Shown piece after piece: positions 17,523-25,562 of a stretch of DNA of 33,875 nucleotides. Source of the stretch: an uncultured Saprospiraceae bacterium (GTDB taxonomy: Bacteria > Bacteroidota > Bacteroidia > Chitinophagales > Saprospiraceae); assembly GCA_937951685.1 (NCBI GenBank), contig CALFBG010000127.1, positions 1 through 33,875 of the forward strand, read 5' to 3'. How positions within the stretch are numbered: the stretch's first letter is position 1; every line of letters begins with the position of its first letter. The translations under genes were made by a program, and so were the position numbers. Under the pieces are notes generated by a model. The model saw nothing but the letters and a program-made list of their open reading frames with translations, did not search any database and was not told where the DNA came from.

Positions 17523-17563
17523 AATCGCTTTCGCTTCCTGTGCTTTCTGTTGACAAAGCGATT
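17523..17563 (-). terminator. Hairpin after the isoprenoid-synthase-like gene
   Basis: AATCGCTTT (17523-17531) and AAAGCGATT (17555-17563) are exact inverted repeats with a 23-base loop, 125 bases downstream of the stop at 17688. It is followed by A/T-rich sequence on the minus product but the loop is long, so a terminator role is tentative. Confidence 0.35.
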
Positions 17564-17687
17564 GAGTAGGCTAAAATCGGCTCTCTTCCATTAAGATGCC
17601 CCATTTATTTATTTTGGTGTGTCGCTATTACGGAGTTACCCTTCCTTTGTACTTGATTAACATTTATGGCTGGAAATTTTGTAGCGG

Positions 17688-18524
17688 CTAATTTCCTAAT
17701 CGTTTTTTTACCCGCTCCAAATGACTTTCTAATAAATGATACCAAGCTAGGGTCTCTAGTTCTTGTTGCCGCAAGCGGCGTAACGCTTTTTCAAAATAAT
17801 TGAGTGCCAATTGGAGCATCGCGGGTTTAAGTGCCGCGGCTTTGCCTTGTATTTCTTTCTCCGTGACAGCTAGGCTTTGTCCTTCTTTTTGTAAATGATA
17901 CAAAACGATATTTGGCCTTTCCGAATTAAAATCAGCTACTAAATCTTGCAAATCATCCAGTACTTGCAAACCGGCTGCATAGTCGGTAAAAGAACTAAGC
18001 AAACAATGGTAATTATCGGTAGCTCTTTTACTCGATAACATATATAAGGAGTCGATGGCAATTTTACCTACGGCGTATTTTTGTTCTGCGTATCGCTCGA
18101 ATGCTTCGATATCTTCGTATTGCGATTTTTGTTTTTCGGTGGCAACTGATTTATAAAATTCTCGTTTCCGTTCGTTCCAAATGGTCCACAATTCAGAATT
18201 GATGGGAAAAATCTGACAAAGTGTTTTGATACATTCCTCTTCTAGGTAAGAAGTTTCTTCGAGTGTTTTTGGCGAAAAGGCAATACCTGCGTCGATGAAA
18301 TTATCCTTAGAACGCATCGAATTGTAAAGCATAAATCCAGCGAATGCCAGTAAATCTAACTTTCTACTTGGTAAGCTATCAAAAGCCTCACTAAAGTAAT
18401 GAGGAAAACATAAGTACTCGGTTCGGTTTCCTTCAAAATTGATCAAGTTTTCTTTGATCCAATCTGGAAAAATGAGTAGCTCTACGTAATTCTTAAAGCG
18501 GTCAATTATTTGTTCTTTATCCAT
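17688..18524 (-). CDS. Divergent class I isoprenoid-synthase-like protein
   Basis: 278 residues, all-helical in appearance, no signal peptide. Two Asp-rich motifs stand where class I isoprenoid synthases bind Mg-diphosphate: DNFID at 74-78, and LDDLQDLVAD (189-198) after AAGLQ, like the second GxQxxDDxxD motif of prenyl synthases; KYAVGKIAID at 149-158 recalls the squalene/phytoene-synthase YA..VG helix. The N-terminal GGKRxRP motif of chain-elongating prenyltransferases is missing. It may be a terpene or squalene-type enzyme or a non-catalytic relative; the substrate is unknown. It lies 27 bases after dapF in one operon. Confidence 0.65.
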   Translation of the reverse strand: MDKEQIIDRFKNYVELLIFPDWIKENLINFEGNRTEYLCFPHYFSEAFDSLPSRKLDLLAFAGFMLYNSMRSKDNFIDAGIAFSPKTLEETSYLEEECIKTLCQIFPINSELWTIWNERKREFYKSVATEKQKSQYEDIEAFERYAEQKYAVGKIAIDSLYMLSSKRATDNYHCLLSSFTDYAAGLQVLDDLQDLVADFNSERPNIVLYHLQKEGQSLAVTEKEIQGKAAALKPAMLQLALNYFEKALRRLRQQELETLAWYHLLESHLERVKKRLGN

Positions 18525-18551
18525 AAGGTAGTGATCAGTGTTTCCTTCTTT

Positions 18552-19355
18552 TTATGAGTTGGTGTTCGGCACCAAATAACTTCCAGTAAAAACCAAATTT
18601 GCTTGACCGCACAGCCAGATATCTTTAATCGTTTGGTCTTCATGGGGTACAAAATGTACGGCCAATTTCCCTCCTTTAGCTTTAATCGCCACTCGTTGGC
18701 GGCTGGGAGTTGGTTGGTCTAAATAATAAGCAATTGCGGCGGCTGTAACGCCCGTTCCACAGGATAAGGTTTCATCCTCTACGCCCCTTTCGTACGTCGC
18801 CACTTCTACTCCCTTAGCCTTTTTTTCAACAAAATTGACATTGACACCTGCTTTACGAAAGCGTTTCGAATAGCGTATCGCACTGCCTACTTCTACTACA
18901 TTAATATCGTCAATATCTTCTACAAAAGTTACAAAATGTGGAGAGCCCGTATTCATTAAGTAGTAATCGTCTCCGACTTCAATCGAGTCGACGTCCGACA
19001 TTTTCAATTCGATTTGCGAAGCTGGTTTTACCAACGCCTCGTGTACTCCGTCGATCGCCAAAAATCGACACGTTTCGCCAATCAAGCCCAAATGATGTGC
19101 AAAAGCGACAATACAACGACCGCCATTACCACACATCGAACTTTCGTTGCCATCTGCATTGAAATAAATCATTTCAAAATCATAGTCTGGATGTGCTTGC
19201 AGCAAAATTAATCCATCGGCACCAATCCCAAATCGTCGATCACAAATCAACCGAATTTGCGCTGTATCTTTTTTGCTTAAGTGAGTCTGTTCCCAATTGT
19301 TAATCAGGACAAAATCATTGCCAGTACCTTGATATTTATAGAAAGGAATTTCCAT
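18552..19355 (-). CDS. dapF: Diaminopimelate epimerase
   Basis: Converts LL- to meso-diaminopimelate for peptidoglycan and lysine synthesis. 267 residues, PLP-independent epimerase fold with two related halves. The catalytic Cys pair is present: Cys75 in ADGNESSMCGNGGRC and Cys199 in ERGVEDETLSCGTG. The N-terminal YQGTGNDFVLI and IGADGLI motifs also fit. It is the middle gene of a minus-strand operon, five bases after a small membrane-protein gene and 27 bases before the isoprenoid-synthase-like gene. A link between wall precursors and a polyprenyl-type enzyme is suggestive only. Confidence 0.97.
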   Translation of the reverse strand: MEIPFYKYQGTGNDFVLINNWEQTHLSKKDTAQIRLICDRRFGIGADGLILLQAHPDYDFEMIYFNADGNESSMCGNGGRCIVAFAHHLGLIGETCRFLAIDGVHEALVKPASQIELKMSDVDSIEVGDDYYLMNTGSPHFVTFVEDIDDINVVEVGSAIRYSKRFRKAGVNVNFVEKKAKGVEVATYERGVEDETLSCGTGVTAAAIAYYLDQPTPSRQRVAIKAKGGKLAVHFVPHEDQTIKDIWLCGQANLVFTGSYLVPNTNS

Positions 19356-19360
19356 GGGCG

Positions 19361-19588
19361 TTATTGCTGCTGCTGAGTTTCCATCTCTTTTGCTTTGATG
19401 GATTCTTCGGTGTGTATTTCTGAAGGAATAAAAGGAATATCTAGGCTAACGTGGCGGTACCACATTGCCAAAACAATTAAGACAATAAAGACGAGAGAAA
19501 TCATTGAAAATTTCCATCCCCAGATGTTTCCCGATTCGGGGAGTGCTTCTTCTTCCTGCTTATTTTTAGGTGTATTGGTCATCATCAT
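19361..19588 (-). CDS. Small single-span membrane protein
   Basis: 75 residues: charged cytosolic N-terminus, one membrane helix at about 28-45 (FSMISLVFIVLIVLAMWY), then a polar tail ending in EMETQQQQ. Three consecutive ATG codons (19588, 19585, 19582) could each start it. It lies five bases upstream of dapF and is probably translated from the same mRNA. No family was recognised; in Bacteroidota such proteins are often lineage-specific. Confidence 0.65.
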   Translation of the reverse strand: MMMTNTPKNKQEEEALPESGNIWGWKFSMISLVFIVLIVLAMWYRHVSLDIPFIPSEIHTEESIKAKEMETQQQQ

Positions 19589-19939
19589 TAATAAAGGCTA
19601 ATTTAGGGTTAAATTTTTACACTTTCAAATGCAAAATCTACGTTATTAGATCAACGACCAATTAAAATCTAAAAGTATTCTTGCTTTTTTATAAAAACTA
19701 CGGATATATGTCATTAATTTATTAAGTTTTTATTGATATATTCAACTAGTATGATTAAATTGTTGTTAAGATAAGACACCATTCAGATTCAATATATAGT
19801 TACAGCGAAACTTGATCTCAAAAAGAGTGATTGAAAGACTTAAATTTTCTTTTTTAGAAATTTAAATTTTATCCAAGTACTTACCAAGCTTAGCTTTTGT
19901 TTTGGAATTTTTTTTGATTCGTTTTTTGAATAAAAATAC
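19589..19939. other. Divergent promoter region of the dapF operon and the protease gene
   Basis: 351 bases, very AT-rich, no gene. It must carry promoters in both directions. No exact TAnnTTTG box at fitting distance was found; TAGCTTTTG at about 19890 is one base too long. Confidence 0.45.
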
Positions 19940-21394
19940 ATGAATACTTCTATGAAAAACTTGGGTTTACTAATTTTAATTTCCTTGATCAGTTCTGTTG
20001 TTTCCGTAGCCTTATATCGCTATTTCGAAGAACCCCGCGAAGTACTGTATCGTCCCATTAGTCCAGCACTACAAGCGAACTACTCCAGTACCGATGAAAC
20101 TTTGTCTGCGAGCAAACCTAGACAATTTATATCGTCTTCTCCTACTAACTTTATCAGTGCCGCAGCTATCGTTACCCCCGCAGTCGTAAACATTAGAGCG
20201 ACGCAAGCCAACGAATACGATTTCTTTGGTGGTTCTTACGGAGGCTCTTCTGGTTCAGGAGTTATTATCTCTCCCGACGGTTACATTGTAACCAACAACC
20301 ACGTAATTGAAGATGGTAAGATTATTAAAGTTACTTTGAATGACAAAAGAAAATACGAAGCAGAAGTCATTGGCACCGATCCAAATACCGATTTGGCGCT
20401 GTTGAAAGTAAAAGCTTCCAATTTACCCTCGCTCGTTTTTGGCGACTCTGATTCTATCCAAGTAGGAGAATGGGTATTAGCCGTTGGAAATCCTTTTGAC
20501 CTAGAATCTACCGTTACCGCAGGAATTATTAGTGCTAAGGGTAGAAATATTAATATCCTAGAAGGTTCCGCTTCGATTGAGTCTTTCATTCAAACGGATG
20601 CTGCCGTTAATCCTGGAAATAGTGGTGGTGCCCTCGTCAATACGAACGGAGAATTGATCGGAATCAATACTGCCATCATCACCAAGTCCGGAAAATACGA
20701 AGGATACTCTTTCGCCATTCCCGCGAATCTTTCTAAAAAAATTATCCGTGATTTAAAAGATTTTGGTATCGTACAACGTGGATTCTTAGGCGTACAGATT
20801 GATGACGTCAACGATGAAATGGCCAAAGAGTTAGACTTAAAATTAGTAGAAGGAGTCGTACTCACACAAGTTAATCCACGTAGTGGCGCAGAAGATGCTG
20901 GTCTCCGAAGAAAAGATGTTTTAATCCAAATTAATAATATCAAAATTAAAACGGTTCCTGAACTCCAAGAACAAGTTGCCTTGTACCGACCAGGAAATAA
21001 AGTAAAAGTACACTACATTCGCAATGGAAAAAAATACAAAACGGATGTCATCCTTAAAAACGGAAATAACTCCACTTCCATCGTAGATGTTAAAGATAAT
21101 AGTGAAGAGGCTATTTTAAGTAACCTCGGTTTTGCCTTAAGAGATTTGCGCTCTGGCGAAAAACGGCGGTTAAAAGTGGAGGGCGCTTACGTTAAAAGCA
21201 TTACGCGAGGAAGTAAAATAGAACGCACGAATATGGACCCCGGTTTCATTATCACGAAAGTGAATAACAAAGAAATCGGCAACGTACAAGAAATTATTAA
21301 TCTACTCAAAAAAGTAGAAGGGAAAGTCATGCTGGAAGGAATTTACGAAGGTTACGAAGGAGAATACGGCTATACTTTTACCAAAGAAAAATAA
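19940..21394 (+). CDS. Do/DegQ-type envelope serine protease with two PDZ domains
   Basis: Periplasmic quality-control protease/chaperone of the HtrA family, 484 residues. An N-terminal hydrophobic helix (about 7-26) has no clear cleavage site, so it may stay membrane-anchored. The trypsin-like domain (about 70-270) has an intact triad: His121 (TNNHVI), Asp151 (NTDLAL), Ser228 (GNSGGA). PDZ1 starts at about 280 (GFLGVQIDDVNDEMAKEL), PDZ2 covers about 388-475 (LSNLGFALRDL... to GKVMLEG). The latter keeps the beta-strand pattern but is divergent. It is transcribed alone and followed by a very stable 3' hairpin (21444-21481). Confidence 0.95.
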   Translation: MNTSMKNLGLLILISLISSVVSVALYRYFEEPREVLYRPISPALQANYSSTDETLSASKPRQFISSSPTNFISAAAIVTPAVVNIRATQANEYDFFGGSYGGSSGSGVIISPDGYIVTNNHVIEDGKIIKVTLNDKRKYEAEVIGTDPNTDLALLKVKASNLPSLVFGDSDSIQVGEWVLAVGNPFDLESTVTAGIISAKGRNINILEGSASIESFIQTDAAVNPGNSGGALVNTNGELIGINTAIITKSGKYEGYSFAIPANLSKKIIRDLKDFGIVQRGFLGVQIDDVNDEMAKELDLKLVEGVVLTQVNPRSGAEDAGLRRKDVLIQINNIKIKTVPELQEQVALYRPGNKVKVHYIRNGKKYKTDVILKNGNNSTSIVDVKDNSEEAILSNLGFALRDLRSGEKRRLKVEGAYVKSITRGSKIERTNMDPGFIITKVNNKEIGNVQEIINLLKKVEGKVMLEGIYEGYEGEYGYTFTKEK

Positions 21395-21427
21395 AGCTTT
21401 AGACTTTATCCTTCCCTTCACCTCATA

Positions 21428-21481
21428 CGCTAAAGATAGCGACCCAATGGAAGATGCAGCTAATCCTGCACCTTCCATTGG
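21428..21481 (+). other. Pair of stable hairpins after the protease gene
   Basis: First CGCTA (21428-21432)/TAGCG (21437-21441) with loop AAGA; then CCAATGGAAG (21444-21453)/CTTCCATTGG (21472-21481), continued after one A-C mismatch by TGCAG/CTGCA, with loop CTAATC. The second has 15 pairs but no U-run, so it is not a standard terminator. It may protect the mRNA end or be an RNA element of its own. Confidence 0.6.
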
Positions 21482-21634
21482 TAATTTAGGGATACCTACT
21501 CCCTTCCGGTAGCCAATTCAAACTAGGCTTTCACCTACTTAATTAGCTGAGAATCAAACCAGTACTCCCTGCCCTACTCAAAGGCTACAAAATAAACCCG
21601 AATTTTCGTTTTCCAAACCTTAAGGGATGGCTCA

Positions 21635-21642
21635 TATTTTTG
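21635..21642 (+). promoter_or_regulatory. Candidate -7 box of the carboxylase gene
   Basis: TATTTTTG matches TAnnTTTG exactly and ends 37 bases before the ATG at 21680. No good -33 box at the usual spacing. Confidence 0.3.
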
Positions 21643-21679
21643 TATTTTGTTGACCTAACCAATATAACAATAAGAAAAT

Positions 21680-23314
21680 ATGGCGAAAATAGATTTAGAT
21701 TTTAATAAGAATGAGGATGCCATGAAACTTGCTGTCTCCAAACTCAAAAGAAAACTTGATAAAATACATCAAGGTGGTGGTCCCAAAAAAATTGAAAAAC
21801 TTCACAGTAAAGGTAAATTGACCGCTAGAGAAAGAATTGATCTGTTGATTGATCCTGGCTCAAAAGTATTAGAAATTGGAGCGTTGGCAGGTTACGAAAT
21901 GTATCCGGAATATGGCGGTTGCCCAGCGGCGGGCGTCGTGGTCGTAATCGCTTACGTCAGCAAACGACAATGCATGATTGTAGCTAATGATGCTACCGTA
22001 AAAGCGGGTGCTTGGTTTCCCATTACGGGAAAGAAGAATTTGCGCGCACAAGAGATTGCAATGGAAAATCGACTACCTATCATTTATTTGGTGGATAGCG
22101 CGGGGGTCTTCCTCCCTCTCCAAGATGAAATTTTTCCTGATAAAGAACACTTCGGTAGAATCTTTCGCAACAATGCTAAAATGTCGAGCATGGGAATTCC
22201 TCAAATTGCCGCCATCATGGGCAGTTGTGTAGCGGGTGGTGCTTATTTACCAATCATGTCGGACGAAGCACTGATCGTAGAAGGTACAGGATCCATCTTT
22301 CTGGCGGGGCCTTACTTGGTTAAAGCCGCGATTGGGGAACAAGTAGATAAAGAAACTTTAGGTGGTGCGACCACGCAGTCTGAGATTTCGGGGGTCACGG
22401 ATTATAAAATGCCCGATGATAAAACTTGCTTGGAGACAATTAGAGAATTGGTTGATAAGTTTGGGCGATTTGAAACCGCAGGTTTTGATCGCGTAGAACC
22501 GCTTGCCCCAAAATTGGACATGAATGAACTTTTGGGTCTTTTCCCAGAAAACGCTACCAAACCTTACGACAGTCTAGAAATTATTAAGCGACTTGTTGAT
22601 GATTCTAAATTGACGATTTATAAAAAAGATTATGGCAAAACGATTATTTGTGCTTACGGGCGCATTGATGGTTGGGCTGTAGGCATCGTAGCCAACAATC
22701 GACAAGTCGTCAAAAATAAGAAAGGAGAAATGCAATTTGGTGGCGTGATTTATTCCGATTCTGCCGACAAAGCTAGTCGCTTCATCATGAATTGCAACCA
22801 AAAGAAAATTCCTTTAGTTTTCTTACACGACGTTACGGGCTTCATGGTGGGTACACGTTCTGAACACGGCGGAATCATCAAAGATGGCGCAAAAATGGTG
22901 AATGCGGTTTCTAATTCTACCGTTCCTAAGTTTAGTATCGTGATGGGTAATTCTTACGGTGCCGGTAATTACGCCATGTGTGGAAAAGCTTATGATCCAC
23001 GACTCATTGTCGCTTGGCCAACGGCTAAGATTGCGGTTATGGGCGGTTCGCAAGCCGCTAAAGTTTTGCTACAAATTCAAGTCTCTTCCCAAAAAGCGAG
23101 AGGAGAAGAAATAGATGAAGTCGCAGAACAGAAAATGTTTGATGAGATCAAAGCAAAATATGATCGACAGACTTCTCCTTACTACGCGGCTTCGCGCTTG
23201 TGGGTAGATGCCATTATTGATCCGATGGAAACCAGAAAAGTAATTTCGATGGGCATCGAAGCAGCAAATAACGCCCCCGTAGAGAAATTTAATCCGGGTG
23301 TTATTCAAACCTAA
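21680..23314 (+). CDS. Acyl-CoA carboxylase carboxyltransferase subunit, methylcrotonyl-CoA type
   Basis: Biotin-dependent carboxyltransferase (crotonase-like fold, two halves), 544 residues. The features fit the methylcrotonyl-CoA carboxylase beta subunit better than propionyl-CoA carboxylase: FLHDVTGFMVGTRSE (about 383-397), SYGAGNYAMCGKAYDPR (about 423-439), AVMGGSQAAKVL and the C-terminal SRLWVDAIIDPMETRKV. The first half has GSCVAGGAYLPIMSDEALIVEGTGSIFLAGP (about 180-210). It would act in leucine breakdown. The biotin carboxylase/carrier alpha subunit is not in the window, so the holoenzyme partner is encoded elsewhere. Confidence 0.92.
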   Translation: MAKIDLDFNKNEDAMKLAVSKLKRKLDKIHQGGGPKKIEKLHSKGKLTARERIDLLIDPGSKVLEIGALAGYEMYPEYGGCPAAGVVVVIAYVSKRQCMIVANDATVKAGAWFPITGKKNLRAQEIAMENRLPIIYLVDSAGVFLPLQDEIFPDKEHFGRIFRNNAKMSSMGIPQIAAIMGSCVAGGAYLPIMSDEALIVEGTGSIFLAGPYLVKAAIGEQVDKETLGGATTQSEISGVTDYKMPDDKTCLETIRELVDKFGRFETAGFDRVEPLAPKLDMNELLGLFPENATKPYDSLEIIKRLVDDSKLTIYKKDYGKTIICAYGRIDGWAVGIVANNRQVVKNKKGEMQFGGVIYSDSADKASRFIMNCNQKKIPLVFLHDVTGFMVGTRSEHGGIIKDGAKMVNAVSNSTVPKFSIVMGNSYGAGNYAMCGKAYDPRLIVAWPTAKIAVMGGSQAAKVLLQIQVSSQKARGEEIDEVAEQKMFDEIKAKYDRQTSPYYAASRLWVDAIIDPMETRKVISMGIEAANNAPVEKFNPGVIQT

Positions 23315-23337
23315 ACACTAGGTTTAGCCAACGATGT

Positions 23338-23568
23338 GCTTATCCAGCGTCGGTGTAAATTTTATTTACAATTAGAAGTGTTAAGTACTAAGACAAATTA
23401 TTTTACTTATTAACTTGCATCATCTTTTGAACAGTCTCTTCGTTACTCAAAGCCTTCCTAAGCAAAGGCTTAGGGCGGTTTTCGCGCCTCAATACTGATC
23501 AAAATCTAACACAATTTAATGGCAAAGTAATTTTGTCTTAGTACTTATACCGACGCTGATTGATAAGC
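23338..23568. repeat. Outer inverted repeat interrupted by the 23.4 kb element
   Basis: GCTTATC then CAGCGTCGGTGTAA (23338-23358) is mirrored by TTATACCGACGCTG then GATAAGC (23545-23568), with three extra bases (ATT) in the right arm and one mismatch. Joined at the TA flanking the inserted element, the arms form a roughly 20-pair hairpin with a loop of about 25 bases. It lies after the carboxylase gene and may have been its 3' hairpin before the insertion. Confidence 0.7.
23382..23547 (+). mobile_element. MITE-like element, copy 1 (type A), 166 bp
   Basis: Ends are 16-base perfect inverted repeats TAAGTACTAAGACAAA (23382-23397 and, inverted, 23532-23547), with imperfect pairing continuing inward (to about ACTTATTAA/ACTTTGCCATTAA). 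The flank is TA on both sides. The centre is a hairpin CCTAAGC-AAAG-GCTTAGG (about 23457-23474) inside a conserved block (CTCTTCGTTA before, GCCTC after). No reading frame. Copy 2 is the same sequence inverted over about 140 bases at roughly 85-90 percent identity by eye. Confidence 0.8.
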
Positions 23569-23640
23569 TATATTTCGAAATTGTTTTAAATCAGACTTTA
23601 TTCGCTTTGTCAGGCGATTCTTTTTTTCAAAATACATACT

Positions 23641-24810
23641 GTGAATTTACTCGCCAAAACATTACAAGGATTAGAAGACGTTTTAGCCGAAGAGCTGAAA
23701 GCCTTAGGGGCAAAGCGCATCAAAGTTTTAAAAAGAGCCGTCGAATTTGAAGGAGATAAAACTTTGTTGTACCGCGCCAACCTAGAGTTGCGTACGGCAA
23801 TTCGAATTCTGATGCCGATCAAAACTTTTCGTGTGCGGCACGAGAGTGCGCTCTATTCTAAGATCAAAAGTATTGATTGGACGAGTTACATGGGGCTAAA
23901 AGAAACCTTTGCGATTGATGCGACCATCCATTCCCCTTACTTCAATCACTCGAAGTACGTAGCATTAAAATCAAAGGATGCCATCGCTGATCAGTTTAGA
24001 GAAAAATTTGATCGCCGACCAAACGTTAACATTATCAATCCTAGCCTCCGCATCAACATTCACATTAATGATGACAATTGCATTGTCTCGCTGGACAGTT
24101 CTGGAGATTCTTTGCACCGACGGGCGTATCGACAAGAGAAAGTAGAAGCACCGATCAATGAAGTACTTGCCGCAGGTATGATTTTGCTTTCTGGTTGGAA
24201 AAGAGATTGCCTTTTTATGGATGCCATGTGTGGTTCGGGCACCCTTGCGATTGAAGCGGCGCTTTACGCTTACAATATTCCGCCACAATGGCAACGAGAT
24301 TATTTTTGTTTTAAAAAATGGAGAGATTTCGATCCTCAACTTTGGGCGTCCATTCGAGCAACCGCGGAAAGTAACTTTCGGAAACACGAGTTTCCAATTC
24401 TAGCTTCCGATTTAGACTTTAAAGCCGTCCGCATTACCGAACGGAATATTTTGACGGCAGATATTGAAGGTAAAATTGAAGTGGAACGCAAGAAATTTGA
24501 AAAAGTAGAACCGCCTCAGCAAAAAGGAATCCTAATGTTGAATCCTCCCTACGACGAACGACTCGCCATTAAAGATATCAAAGCTTTCTACTCCGAGATT
24601 GGCGATAAGCTAAAAAATTCTTTCGCGGGTTACGAAGCTTGGATCATCTCTTCTAACCTTCCAGCTCTCAAAAGCATCGGTTTGCGCCCTTCGCGTAAGA
24701 TTAGTTTGTACAATGGTACACTAGAATGTAAGTTTTTGAAGTTTGAAATGTATGACGGTTCTAAAAAAACGAATCGGAAGCCAAGAGAAGATCATGCTCC
24801 CGAAGCCTAA
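23641..24810 (+). CDS. THUMP-domain class I RNA methyltransferase (RlmL N-terminal-like)
   Basis: 389 residues from a GTG start; no in-frame ATG or upstream alternative was seen. An N-terminal ferredoxin-like/THUMP region (about 1-155) is followed by the Rossmann methyltransferase: motif I MDAMCGSGTLAIEAALYA (about 193-210), an acidic motif II (ASDLDFKAV, about 255-263) and catalytic NPPYDER at 301-307, the motif of N2-guanine RNA methyltransferases. The family in enterobacteria methylates G2445 of 23S rRNA as the N-terminal half of RlmKL; the substrate here is by analogy. A basic tail (SKKTNRKPRED) could bind RNA. It is preceded by the element cluster. Confidence 0.92.
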   Translation: MNLLAKTLQGLEDVLAEELKALGAKRIKVLKRAVEFEGDKTLLYRANLELRTAIRILMPIKTFRVRHESALYSKIKSIDWTSYMGLKETFAIDATIHSPYFNHSKYVALKSKDAIADQFREKFDRRPNVNIINPSLRINIHINDDNCIVSLDSSGDSLHRRAYRQEKVEAPINEVLAAGMILLSGWKRDCLFMDAMCGSGTLAIEAALYAYNIPPQWQRDYFCFKKWRDFDPQLWASIRATAESNFRKHEFPILASDLDFKAVRITERNILTADIEGKIEVERKKFEKVEPPQQKGILMLNPPYDERLAIKDIKAFYSEIGDKLKNSFAGYEAWIISSNLPALKSIGLRPSRKISLYNGTLECKFLKFEMYDGSKKTNRKPREDHAPEA

Positions 24811-24852
24811 ACTTATCAAAGCTGTTTTTTTAAAACATAAAAATCACTGCCT

Positions 24853-25254
24853 ATGCTTTTCTATGCTCAACGTTCTTTCGGTCAACTGCGAAGCTTTAGT
24901 TGCATCCTTGTGATCTTTATGTTCCCCTTACTGGCTGGCGCGCAACTAACCTTATCTTCCCAAGCAGCAAATTTTCAGTTTACCTTGCCGACGATGCAAA
25001 CTGCGGCTTTTCTATTTCCATTGCAACATACTTTTTCAACTACTGAAAATTCCTCCTCCAAGCGATTGAGCAGGAGCTTATTATGGAAGCTTCCTCCTCC
25101 GCTCACCACCACGGAGCAACCCAAAGCATATTGCTTTAAAACATTAGCGCTATTTTGTAAAATTGAAGTACAATTAGAAGAAATGAGTAGGATTCCCGTC
25201 AAATTTAGACTGGGTAGCGTAGACTATGTTGACCAATTGGAATCTAAAAGATAA
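24853..25254 (+). CDS. Small secreted protein, conserved in Bacteroidota
   Basis: 133 residues. A signal peptide (about 1-30, CILVIFMFPLLAGAQ) precedes a variable Ser/Thr-rich middle and a conserved C-terminal part (about 90-130): KAYCFKTLALFCKIEVQLEEMSRIPVKFRLGSVDYVDQLES. That pattern of a small helical region followed by KFRLG..DYVD.LE is seen in short hypothetical proteins of the phylum, recognised from memory without a named function. Two Cys (about 94 and 102) could pair in the periplasm. It is the last plus-strand gene before the 281 bp TIR element. Confidence 0.7.
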   Translation: MLFYAQRSFGQLRSFSCILVIFMFPLLAGAQLTLSSQAANFQFTLPTMQTAAFLFPLQHTFSTTENSSSKRLSRSLLWKLPPPLTTTEQPKAYCFKTLALFCKIEVQLEEMSRIPVKFRLGSVDYVDQLESKR

Positions 25255-25281
25255 GCGTAGCGCATATAAATTTAAGGAGTA

Positions 25282-25562
25282 CTGTGACAGGGTAAAAAAA
25301 AGAAAGCTTGGTAGAAAACTCTACCAAACTTCTTATATATAGGCGCATGATTTAACATTTAGGGGTCAGGTTTTATTATTACTTATCAAAACCTGACGGA
25401 TATTCTACGTTATATATAAGAGAAAGTCAATTTCCATGCCAAAGGAATATACAAATAGTATACTATATGTGTCTAAATGACGGAATCACATTTTCAACTC
25501 ACTGTTTGTCAAATAAGAACACATTCTTTTATTTTCATATTTTATTTTTTACACTGTCACAA
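25282..25562. mobile_element. TIR-flanked MITE-like element, 281 bp, ending in bshB1
   Basis: Left end CTGTGACAGGGTAAAAAA (from 25282), right end inverted TTGTGACAGTGTAAAAAA (from 25562): 16 of 18 bases agree. TA borders both ends (25280-25281 and 25563-25564), fitting a Tc1/mariner-IS630 type TA target duplication. Inside are nested stems: CTTATATATA (25332-25341)/TATATATAAG (25411-25420) around GTCAGGTTTT (25365-25374)/AAAACCTGAC (25388-25397). No reading frame. The TGA of bshB1 lies in the right TIR. Confidence 0.7.
25294..25334 (-). terminator. Terminator carried inside the 281 bp element
   Basis: TTGGTAGA (25308-25315)/TCTACCAA (25320-25327) with loop AAAC, extended by imperfect AAGAA.../...TTCTT pairing. 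The minus-strand product ends in eight U (from 25294-25301). It would end transcription of gpx-bshB1, some 230 bases after the stop. Confidence 0.6.

Noticed and set aside
23382-23547. Integron attC site as an explanation of the hairpin elements
   Set aside because: No GTTRRRY/RYYYAAC core sites, no cassette genes, and the ends are simple TIRs with TA flanks.
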